Positions 1 through 5,532 of a stretch of 6,367 nucleotides of DNA are shown here, piece by piece; the first letter of the stretch is position 1, and every line of letters starts with the position of its first letter. The translations under genes and the position numbers were made by a program. Origin of the DNA: Mageeibacillus sp. UBA5770 (GTDB lineage: Bacteria; Bacillota_A; Clostridia; Saccharofermentanales; Saccharofermentanaceae); the NCBI GenBank assembly GCA_002418705.1, contig DIEQ01000013.1, positions 2,266-8,632 on the forward strand, given 5' to 3'. Under the pieces are notes generated by a model. The model was not told the DNA's origin. It made no database searches and worked only from the letters and a program-made list of their open reading frames with translations.

Positions 1-926
1 TGAATCTTGATATGTCTATATTCCCGCCCTGTCATAATACGGATGATATTGTTGGCTTCGTAACGTCGTCGGCTTCTAAAGCAACTGGACTAGCTGTTAA
101 AACACCGATCATCGCAGGCGGCGGTGATCAGGTGATGCAATGCATTGGGAACGGAGCTTCCGAGATCGGTATGGCTACGGTGAATATAGGCACCAGCGGG
201 CAGGTCTGTTTCCAAAGTGACCGGGTGATCAAGAATCCGCGTCTTAGTACAAATACCTTCTGCGGTTATAAGGTGGGAAGGTGGATAACAATGGGCGCAA
301 CGATGAGCGCCGGGCTTTCGCTCAAGTGGTTCAATAATCTCTTTGAGAATGTCGATTATCAAGAGTCGGACAGAGAAATTAAAAAAATTGCACCCGGCAG
401 TGGAGGTCTTGTTTTTTTGCCATATCTAAACGGAGAACGTACACCCCATATTAATCCGAACCTGAGTGCTTCGTTTATGGGGTTGAATCTTCGTACGGGC
501 AAATACCATATGACGAGGGCTGTTATGGAAGGTGTTGCATATTCTCTTAAGCAGTGTATGGAAGAGTGCAGCAATTTAGGTCTTGAAGTGGATTCCTTGG
601 TTGCATCAGGTGGTGGAGCCAGAAGTGAAGCATGGCTGCAGATTCAGGCTGATATCTATAATAAGCCGCTTAAGATTGCTACGGTGGAAGAACAGGCAAG
701 CATTGGTGCTGCAATTGCAGCTGGGGTCGGATCCGGTATATATAAAAATATCGATCAGGCTTGCAAACAGGTAGTTAAGTACAAAGACAAAGAATATTTT
801 CCTGATCAAGAAAAGCATATGATATACAACCAATATTATGAGCTATTCAAGGAGACATATCAATCAAGTCATGTTATTTTGGAAAAAATTACTCAAATTG
901 GACGCAACTATTCCGGATCCGCTTAA
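1..926 (+). CDS. xylB: FGGY-family sugar kinase, xylulokinase-like (5' truncated)
   Basis: This is the C-terminal part of a cytoplasmic ATP-dependent sugar kinase that probably phosphorylates D-xylulose or a related ketose or polyol. The frame is open to the left edge (first full codon at 3), so the ATG at 12 is internal, and roughly 190-200 N-terminal residues are missing compared with the ~480-500 usual for the family. Numbering from that ATG, GGGDQ (36-40) holds the likely catalytic Asp39, NIGTSG (58-63) is the phosphate-binding turn, FLPYLNGERTPH (135-146) is typical of xylulokinases, and ASGGGARSEAWLQIQAD (198-214) is the FGGY C-terminal signature. EEQASIGAAIAAG (226-238) also fits. The last ~20 residues look like an extension and coincide with an inverted-repeat segment. 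It precedes sugar ABC transporter genes on the same strand, so a shared catabolic role is likely. FGGY kinases are hard to separate by substrate; family is secure, xylulose specificity is moderate. Confidence 0.85.
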   Translation, partial: NLDMSIFPPCHNTDDIVGFVTSSASKATGLAVKTPIIAGGGDQVMQCIGNGASEIGMATVNIGTSGQVCFQSDRVIKNPRLSTNTFCGYKVGRWITMGATMSAGLSLKWFNNLFENVDYQESDREIKKIAPGSGGLVFLPYLNGERTPHINPNLSASFMGLNLRTGKYHMTRAVMEGVAYSLKQCMEECSNLGLEVDSLVASGGGARSEAWLQIQADIYNKPLKIATVEEQASIGAAIAAGVGSGIYKNIDQACKQVVKYKDKEYFPDQEKHMIYNQYYELFKETYQSSHVILEKITQIGRNYSGSA

Positions 927-947
927 TCATTGTGACATGACTTGATT
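862..947. repeat. 86-bp segment bounded by perfect 13-bp inverted repeats
   Basis: AATCAAGTCATGT at 862-874 is the exact reverse complement of ACATGACTTGATT at 935-947. In RNA the stem can extend inward by three pairs (two of them G-U), giving about 16 pairs around a ~54-nt loop. The segment covers the last 21 codons of the kinase, its stop at 924-926 and 21 bases beyond. No T-run follows the right arm, so it is not a standard terminator. I see no target-site duplication and no second copy in the window. It may be a miniature mobile element, a REP-like repeat or an mRNA structure at the end of the kinase cistron. Confidence 0.6.
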
Positions 948-1048
948 ACGTTCACGGAGGGGAGACGGGTACAAAAGCAACACATAACAAAGAAGTATGA
1001 ATTCAGGAAGCCGAAATACGCCAAAAGAAAAAGATTTAGAATACATGT

Positions 1049-1055
1049 GAGGTGA
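1049..1055 (+). promoter_or_regulatory. Ribosome binding site of the transporter ATPase
   Basis: GAGGTGA lies 4 bases before the ATG at 1060, with its core GAGG 7 bases before it. This supports 1060 as the start. The nearest upstream ATG, at 1045, is followed at once by TGA. Confidence 0.7.
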
Positions 1056-1059
1056 GAAT

Positions 1060-2583
1060 ATGGGAGACAATAATAAGTCAGAAAACGAATATATCCTTGA
1101 ATGTGAGGGTATCTCAAAATTATTCGGTGGAACCAGGGCTCTGGCAGGTGTTCAGCTACGGGTGCGCAAGGGTGAGGTTCATGCGCTGCTCGGTGAAAAT
1201 GGGGCGGGAAAATCAACACTTATGAAGATTGTTATCGGTCTTTATAAGGCGGACAGCGGATCAATGACGTTTGAGGGGAAACCATATTCTGTGCGGGGGC
1301 CGTCTGAAGCCATTGCAGCAGGTGTATCGATGATTCATCAGGAGTTGAATCCGGAGCCGCATCTGTCAATTGCCGAAAATATTTTCCTAAAGCGGGAAGA
1401 TACATTCGGCAAGCTTCCCTTTCTGAACAAGAAAGAAACAAACAGAAAAGCAGCGGATATTCTTGCAAGATTTGATTTCAAGATGGACCCTAAGATTCTT
1501 ATGGAAGACCTGACATTAGCACAAGTTCAGATGATTGAAATCATCAAGGCTGTTTCTTGCGATGCTAGGCTGATCATTATGGATGAGCCCACTTCTTCGC
1601 TCGATAGCGAAGAAACGCAGCATTTGTTCAGAACGATTCGTGATCTGAAGAACAAAGGTGTCTCAATAATATATATATCTCATCGAATGGAAGAAATTTT
1701 TGATATATGTGATTCCGTTTCTGTTTTTCGTGACGGCAAGTACATTACCACACGCCCGATGGAAGACGTTACAAAAAGCGAGCTGATTTCAATCATGGTC
1801 GGGCGTGAAGTTGAACAGGTGTTCCCCAAGACTGATTGTGATATCGGGGAATCGGTATTTGGTGTGAGAAATCTTTGTGGAAAGGGCTTTAAAGATATTA
1901 GCTTTGATGTTCATTCAGGAGAAATCCTCGGTATATCAGGTTTGGTCGGATCCGGCAGGAGCGAAACAGTTAGGGCGATTTTCGGTCTGGATCCTCTTGC
2001 GAGTGGGCAGCTATATCTTAATGGTAAAGAAATTAAAATTAAAAATCCGCAGAGCGCTATAAAGCAAGGAATCTGCATGGTCAACGAGGATCGAAAATCA
2101 TATGGCTTATGCCTATTCAGATCGATCAGGGAAAACATTTCCCTGCCGACTCTTCCTACAAGACATAAATCAGTAATTATCAATCAAAAAAAAGAAAAAA
2201 TCGAAACAAGCGAGATGGCTAAAATGCTTACCGTAAAGGCGGCGAGTATTGAGTCGGATGCGTATTCGATGAGTGGTGGTAATCAGCAAAAAGTTGTCCT
2301 TGCCAAGTGGATTATGGCCAACCCAAAAGTTCTGATTCTCGACGAGCCAACCCGCGGTGTTGATGTTGGCGCGAAATCGGAAATTCATGCACTCATGTGT
2401 CAGTTTGCGGCAAAAGGAATGGCGGTAATCATGATTTCATCAGAATTGCCTGAGATTATGGGGATGAGTGACAGGATTTTGATCTATCATGAAGGAAAAC
2501 TAAATGGTGAAGTTCTTCGAGAAGACATTCTCTCTGGCAATATTGACCAGAAGGAAATTCTTGCAAAGGAATTCGGACAATAA
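1060..2583 (+). CDS. Sugar ABC transporter ATP-binding protein, two-domain RbsA/MglA/XylG type
   Basis: This 507-residue protein is the cytoplasmic motor of a carbohydrate importer (CUT2 group), coupling ATP hydrolysis to sugar uptake through the permease at 3199. It has two fused nucleotide-binding domains. Domain 1 has Walker A GENGAGKST (45-53, Lys51), a Q-loop Gln94, the degenerate signature LTLAQVQ (151-157), Walker B with LIIMDEP (171-177) and the H-loop His208. Domain 2 has a degenerate Walker A, GLVGSGRSE (294-302), with Arg300 where Lys would be, signature SMSGGNQQ (403-410) and Walker B VLILDEP (424-430). The missing lysine and the SSE in place of the H-loop His (460-462) are normal for this family, where domain 2 is catalytically impaired. 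Length is typical and the gene looks intact. It probably belongs with the upstream kinase (133-base gap), but unusually lies 615 bases from its permease. The sugar cannot be read from this subunit. Confidence 0.95.
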   Translation: MGDNNKSENEYILECEGISKLFGGTRALAGVQLRVRKGEVHALLGENGAGKSTLMKIVIGLYKADSGSMTFEGKPYSVRGPSEAIAAGVSMIHQELNPEPHLSIAENIFLKREDTFGKLPFLNKKETNRKAADILARFDFKMDPKILMEDLTLAQVQMIEIIKAVSCDARLIIMDEPTSSLDSEETQHLFRTIRDLKNKGVSIIYISHRMEEIFDICDSVSVFRDGKYITTRPMEDVTKSELISIMVGREVEQVFPKTDCDIGESVFGVRNLCGKGFKDISFDVHSGEILGISGLVGSGRSETVRAIFGLDPLASGQLYLNGKEIKIKNPQSAIKQGICMVNEDRKSYGLCLFRSIRENISLPTLPTRHKSVIINQKKEKIETSEMAKMLTVKAASIESDAYSMSGGNQQKVVLAKWIMANPKVLILDEPTRGVDVGAKSEIHALMCQFAAKGMAVIMISSELPEIMGMSDRILIYHEGKLNGEVLREDILSGNIDQKEILAKEFGQ

Positions 2584-2861
2584 TTCCGCAGAACATGTTG
2601 AGGTATTCGAATCGATCTGGATAAAGCTGAGGCAAATTGTGACTGGTAATGGGATTGATGATAGATAACTGTATCATTTCATTCGGGGCCCGGAAAATAT
2701 TTGCGATTTGATTCGATCCGAATTCTAGATGATGAGATTTGAGAAAAATCGTTTTTCGGGACGGCGTGCATTATTCTTTGGTGACTGCACACATCTACCG
2801 AGAAATTAATTTTTCCGGATACTTGGCTTCCGTACTCTAAAAAATTTAATTTTATGAATAG
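2584..2861. other. Gene-free stretch between ATPase and promoter region
   Basis: I see no supportable gene on either strand; the short open frames lack ribosome binding sites and recognisable protein features. Structures are weak: a 6-bp hairpin ATGATA/TATCAT around 2658-2676 without a T-run, a GC-rich near-palindrome at 2682-2695 centred on GGGCCC, and an A/T hairpin GAAAAA/TTTTTC near 2742-2757. None is a convincing terminator, so readthrough from the ATPase gene into the permease remains possible. The last ~25 bases are AT-rich and lead into the promoter. Confidence 0.5.
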
Positions 2862-2912
2862 TTGCACAAATATAACAATTTTTGCGAAAATCAATTGACA
2901 GAATATGTGCAA
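2862..2912. promoter_or_regulatory. Candidate operator pair: 7-bp inverted repeat around the -35 box
   Basis: TTGCACA at 2862-2868 and TGTGCAA at 2906-2912 are exact reverse complements whose centres are 44 bp apart, about four helical turns. One arm lies upstream of the -35 box and the other inside the -35/-10 spacer, so a protein bound to both could block the promoter or loop DNA. The arms are short and the region is AT-rich, so chance cannot be excluded. No regulator gene is visible. Confidence 0.35.
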
Positions 2913-2924
2913 ACGGCGTATAAT
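2895..2924 (+). promoter_or_regulatory. Sigma-A-type promoter for permease and binding-protein genes
   Basis: The -35 box TTGACA (2895-2900) and the -10 box TATAAT (2919-2924) both match consensus exactly, with an 18-bp spacer. AT-rich sequence from about 2836 to 2894 could act as an UP element. Transcription should start near 2931, leaving a leader of about 268 nt before the permease ATG. This gives permease and binding protein their own transcript, independent of the kinase and ATPase. So strong a core promoter in a catabolic locus suggests a repressor or attenuation step downstream. Confidence 0.85.
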
Positions 2925-2955
2925 CCAATAAAAAACAAGAAACGTGAAATTAAAT

Positions 2956-2974
2956 TTTATGCCGCGAGCATAAA
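2956..2974 (+). promoter_or_regulatory. 19-bp perfect inverted repeat just after the predicted transcription start
   Basis: TTTATGC (2956-2962) and GCATAAA (2968-2974) are perfect reverse complements around the 5-base centre CGCGA. The element sits at about +26 to +44 of the predicted transcript. Size, symmetry and position fit an operator for a dimeric repressor (for example LacI or GntR type) acting as a roadblock. It could equally be a small mRNA hairpin that protects the 5' end. Which of these applies is inference. Confidence 0.5.
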
Positions 2975-2988
2975 TAACTGAAGAACAA

Positions 2989-3044
2989 ATGCCAAATCTG
3001 TGAAGCTGATTCGTATATTAGTACAAAATATTTTGATCTGGCAT
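2989..3044 (+). other. Stem-loop in the permease leader RNA
   Basis: ATGCCAAATC (2989-2998) can pair with GATCTGGCAT (3035-3044) over 10 positions with a single A-C mismatch, closing a 36-nt loop. It lies in the long leader between the predicted start near 2931 and the permease ribosome binding site at 3183. I do not recognise a known riboswitch class here and see no T-run that would make it an attenuator. Confidence 0.4.
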
Positions 3045-3182
3045 GTGTATAACTAAAGAATTAAATGAAAAGACAGTAATTTCTCTGCTTCTGCCTGATG
3101 ACGAATGAGACCTGCAACTATATCAATTAGATCCTTTCGTATAAATGATTAAATAAGATATTTTCAAAGATTGGATAATATG

Positions 3183-3190
3183 AAGGAGGA
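3183..3190 (+). promoter_or_regulatory. Ribosome binding site of the permease
   Basis: AAGGAGGA ends 8 bases before the ATG at 3199. It is a near-perfect Shine-Dalgarno sequence and fixes the start. Confidence 0.9.
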
Positions 3191-3198
3191 AATAGAGA

Positions 3199-4176
3199 AT
3201 GTTTGCTTGGGGGAATAAGAAAATACTTGGGATGGACCAAAATGATTTTGCGATTTTTTCAAGAAGATATGGAATTGGCGCGGTTATGATTTTTATGATT
3301 TTTCTGCTGGCGGTTGCCTCTCCAACTTTTCGTACCAGCGGTAATGTAATCAGTATCATGCTTCAGGTTTCGATGAATGGCATTCTAGCTCTTGGTATGG
3401 TCTTTGTTATAACAGGAGGAGGAATTGATCTTTCGATTGGATCGCAGCTTGCGTTGACAAGTGTAATTGTTGGTACCGTGTTGAATAGTTCCGGAAATAT
3501 TCCTCTTGCCTGCGTGCTTGCGGTCGTATCTACTTCGGTATTTGGTCTTCTCAATGGCATTCTTGTAGCCAAATTCAACATGTTTCCCTTTGTTGTCACA
3601 CTTGCAACTCAGCTTGTTATTCGAGGTGTGGCATATGTTATATCTGGAGGATATTCTTCATCACTTGCTAATAACGATTTTAAAATAATTGGCTCTGGAA
3701 AATTTTTCGGCATTATTCCTTATCCAGTGGTAGTTCTTATAATTGTCGCATCATTTGCCTATATCATTATGCATCATACAAAATATGGTCGATACATATT
3801 TGCAGTAGGCGGAAATATGAATGCTGCAATTGCTTCCGGTGTAAATGTTTTCTGGACAAGAGCCGGCTCTTACGTAATTTCGGGTATCTGCTGTGGAATT
3901 GCGGGAATTATCATGTTAAGCCGTATAAGCGCTGCCCAACCCAATATCGGAGTCGGGTATGAGACAGATGCAATTGCTGCTTGTGTCATCGGCGGAACAT
4001 CTTTTGCAGGCGGTGTTGCAACAATCCCGGGAACATTCATGGGTATCATCATTATTGGGTTGATATATAACGGGATGAATTTGGTGGGTATCAGCTCGTA
4101 TTGGCAGACGATTACTAAAGGTCTTCTAATTATCGGAGCCGTTATGCTTGATATGTTCATGAATAAGAAAAAGTAA
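3199..4176 (+). CDS. Sugar ABC transporter permease, RbsC-like (BPD_transp_2 family)
   Basis: This 325-residue integral membrane protein forms the channel of the importer and should act as a dimer with the ATPase encoded at 1060. A short polar N-terminus is followed by hydrophobic segments throughout; the first two are near residues 25-42 and 50-72. Family landmarks are GGIDLSIGS (74-82), VAKFNMFPFVVTLATQ (123-138), AVGGN (202-206) in the cytoplasmic loop region that should contact the ATPase, and AAQP followed by GYETDAIAACVIGGTSFAGG (245-248, 253-272). All are characteristic of RbsC/XylH/AraH-type permeases. Length matches the family, and the short KKK tail is consistent with a cytoplasmic C-terminus. 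It is probably transcribed from the promoter at 2895-2924 together with the binding protein 110 bases downstream. Specificity cannot be deduced from this subunit. Confidence 0.95.
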   Translation: MFAWGNKKILGMDQNDFAIFSRRYGIGAVMIFMIFLLAVASPTFRTSGNVISIMLQVSMNGILALGMVFVITGGGIDLSIGSQLALTSVIVGTVLNSSGNIPLACVLAVVSTSVFGLLNGILVAKFNMFPFVVTLATQLVIRGVAYVISGGYSSSLANNDFKIIGSGKFFGIIPYPVVVLIIVASFAYIIMHHTKYGRYIFAVGGNMNAAIASGVNVFWTRAGSYVISGICCGIAGIIMLSRISAAQPNIGVGYETDAIAACVIGGTSFAGGVATIPGTFMGIIIIGLIYNGMNLVGISSYWQTITKGLLIIGAVMLDMFMNKKK

Positions 4177-4241
4177 ACAAGGCAATTTGTATTTATAGAA
4201 TATAAGTCAGCTTGGAGACAGGTTTTGTTAACTTGACTTTT

Positions 4242-4257
4242 TCTGCTAGAAAGCAGA
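4242..4257 (+). other. Small hairpin before the binding-protein ribosome binding site
   Basis: TCTGCT (4242-4247) and AGCAGA (4252-4257) form a 6-bp stem with an AGAA loop, ending 15 bases before the AGGAGG at 4273. A TTGACT at 4233-4238 could be a -35 box, but no well-spaced -10 follows (GATAAT at 4262 is 23 bases away). The hairpin is more likely an mRNA stability or processing element that raises binding-protein output relative to permease, a common need in such operons. Confidence 0.4.
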
Positions 4258-4272
4258 TTAAGATAATAAACG

Positions 4273-4278
4273 AGGAGG
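4273..4278 (+). promoter_or_regulatory. Ribosome binding site that sets the binding-protein start
   Basis: AGGAGG lies 8 bases before the ATG at 4287. The same frame is open from an ATG at 4212, but that start has no comparable site and would place 25 charged and polar residues ahead of the signal peptide, so 4287 is the real start. Confidence 0.9.
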
Positions 4279-4286
4279 AAAAAAAA

Positions 4287-5318
4287 ATGAAAAAAGCACT
4301 TGCACTTTTACTCCTGGCCAGCATGACCATAGGGATGGTAGCATGCTCTTCCGGAGCAACAACGACAACGGCAACAACAGCAGTTGCGGCGACGACAGCC
4401 GCGGCAGCAGACACTACTGCTGCTGCGGAGACTTCTGCAGTCAAGACAGAAATCGTCGTAGGCTACATTGCTAAGAACACAGTTGATGCATTCCACGCAA
4501 CAGTGAACAAGGCAGCAACAGAGAAGCTGGATGGACTCAAAGCAGACGGAACAATCAAAGATTGGCATCTTTTGGATGGTCTTACTGATCCGGTAACTCA
4601 GGTTAACCTTCTTCAGGATGCTATCAATCTTGGCTGCAATGCGATCATTGTGCTTCCTGCTGAGTCGGCTGGTAGCGCACCAATCCTTGAGCAGTGCAAA
4701 GAAGCAAATATCCCCTGCTTCGTAGTTAACTCCAAGACAGATAACACTGACGATCTTGCAACGGCATATGTTGGTTCTGACGATGTTCAGGCTGGCGAAA
4801 TGATGGCTGAGTTCGTTCAGGCAAATGTTCCTGCAGGCGGTGGATATGGACACCTTCAGGGTATCATCGGTAACTCTGCTCAGATTCAACGCGGTGAAGG
4901 ACTCCATAACATTCTTGATACGGATTCTAAGTGGGCTCTCCTTGATGGCTGTGAGCAAACAGCTGAGTGGCAGGCAGAAAAAGCAGTTAAATTTGCAGAA
5001 GACTGGCTTACAAAATATGGTGATAAACTCAATGCGATTATTTGCGACAATGACGACATGTCCTCTGCAGTTCAGACAGCTATGAATGCTGCCGGTAGAA
5101 GCGATATCGTTTGTATCGGAGTTGATGGAAATGTGGGACCTCTGACTATGGTTAAAAATGGTGAGCTGCTTGCAACGATCTATCAGGACGGTGCATCTCA
5201 GGTCACGACGGCAATCGATCTTATGGTAGATTTCTTTGATGGCAAAGAAGTTGCTAAGTCTACGATGGTTGACTTCGTGCTTGTCAACAAAGAAAATGTT
5301 GATATGTATCTGAAATAA
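4287..5318 (+). CDS. Sugar ABC transporter substrate-binding lipoprotein, RbsB-like
   Basis: This 343-residue protein is the extracellular sugar receptor of the importer, probably anchored to the outer face of the membrane by lipid. It begins with MKK, a hydrophobic stretch (4-19) and a lipobox-like MVAC with Cys20 as the lipidation site. An Ala/Thr-rich tether follows (about 21-52), then a periplasmic-binding-protein fold (Peripla_BP_4 type) from EIVVGYIAKN (55-64). Aligned by eye with E. coli ribose-binding protein, Arg202 (QRGEG), Asn255 (CDNDD), Asp280 (GVDG) and Gln300 (TIYQ) match conserved pocket positions, and Trp228 replaces a Phe. The Asp-Arg pair after IPVV appears as Asn148-Ser149, and the N-terminal pocket loop differs, so the ligand may be another pentose, hexose or polyol. 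It shares a likely transcript with the permease and ends before a strong terminator. Codons lean to ATC and GTT/GCA more than in the permease, consistent with high expression. Confidence 0.95.
   Translation: MKKALALLLLASMTIGMVACSSGATTTTATTAVAATTAAAADTTAAAETSAVKTEIVVGYIAKNTVDAFHATVNKAATEKLDGLKADGTIKDWHLLDGLTDPVTQVNLLQDAINLGCNAIIVLPAESAGSAPILEQCKEANIPCFVVNSKTDNTDDLATAYVGSDDVQAGEMMAEFVQANVPAGGGYGHLQGIIGNSAQIQRGEGLHNILDTDSKWALLDGCEQTAEWQAEKAVKFAEDWLTKYGDKLNAIICDNDDMSSAVQTAMNAAGRSDIVCIGVDGNVGPLTMVKNGELLATIYQDGASQVTTAIDLMVDFFDGKEVAKSTMVDFVLVNKENVDMYLK
4356..4439 (+). repeat. Low-complexity Ala/Thr tether coding repeat
   Basis: Degenerate ACN and GCN codons encode an Ala/Thr run (about residues 24-51) interrupted by a few Val, Asp, Glu and Ser. 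It separates the lipidated cysteine from the binding domain and probably spaces the domain away from the membrane through the cell wall. Such tracts vary in length between strains. On the opposite strand it gives artificial Cys/Arg- or Val/Ala-rich reading frames. Confidence 0.7.
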
Positions 5319-5390
5319 TCAAATCTCCATTGGTGGATAATCCGGATTTCGCTTTCCCTTGTCTATGATATAGGGATTGGTATTCGTGAA

Positions 5391-5436
5391 AGATCCCCTT
5401 GCTGCTGGAATCTGCAGCGAGGGGATCTCTTTATTG
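5391..5436 (+). terminator. Intrinsic terminator of the permease/binding-protein operon
   Basis: Arms 5391-5405 and 5414-5428 pair over 15 positions with one G-U, around an 8-nt loop. They begin AGATCCCC and end GGGGATCT. The tail CTTTATT is a modest U-tract, so stem strength must do most of the work. It lies 73 bases after the binding-protein stop. Confidence 0.85.
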
Positions 5437-5445
5437 GCGTTTTGC

Positions 5446-5476
5446 GAAATGAAAAGGAGAGCTTTTTGAGCTCTCC
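5446..5476 (-). terminator. Intrinsic terminator of the cupin gene
   Basis: GGAGAGCT and AGCTCTCC (5456-5463 and 5469-5476) form a perfect 8-bp stem with a 5-nt loop. Read on the minus strand it is followed by TTTTCATTT, the expected U-rich tail, and it lies 57 bases after the cupin stop. On the plus strand no useful T-run follows directly, so it belongs mainly to the minus-strand gene, though it may add a second barrier to the converging operon. Confidence 0.8.
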
Positions 5477-5532
5477 TCCTGAATTGTTGTTTTGTTATAT
5501 TATGGAAACTGGTGTGGATTGCGGATGATCGA

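Noticed and set aside
2682..2695. GC-rich near-palindrome centred on GGGCCC
   Set aside because: It stands out in AT-rich sequence but has two mismatches, no loop and no clear link to the promoter about 200 bases away.
2679..2912. Minus-strand 77-codon frame in the gap between ATPase and permease
   Set aside because: No convincing ribosome binding site or recognisable domain, and it overlaps the promoter on the other strand.
2904..2921. TGCAAACG in the promoter spacer as a CcpA (cre) catabolite site
   Set aside because: Only the left half resembles cre; the right half does not match, so I do not call it.
2848..2961. Direct repeat AATTTTATG at 2848-2856 and 2953-2961 flanking the promoter
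   Set aside because: Nine bases of AT-rich sequence recur easily by chance, although the 105-bp spacing is near a whole number of helical turns.
3085..3120. CTGATGA in the permease leader, resembling a hammerhead ribozyme core
   Set aside because: The stem II pairing and the GAAA that must follow are absent, so it is a chance heptamer.
4212..4286. Upstream ATG giving a 368-residue binding protein
   Set aside because: It lacks a ribosome binding site and would put polar residues before a clear lipoprotein signal peptide. The start at 4287 has AGGAGG at correct spacing.
4193..4958. Long minus-strand open frames opposite the binding-protein gene, Cys/Arg-rich or Val/Ala-rich
   Set aside because: They are reading-frame shadows of the Ala/Thr tether and the binding-protein codons. 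They have no ribosome binding site and biased, unnatural composition.
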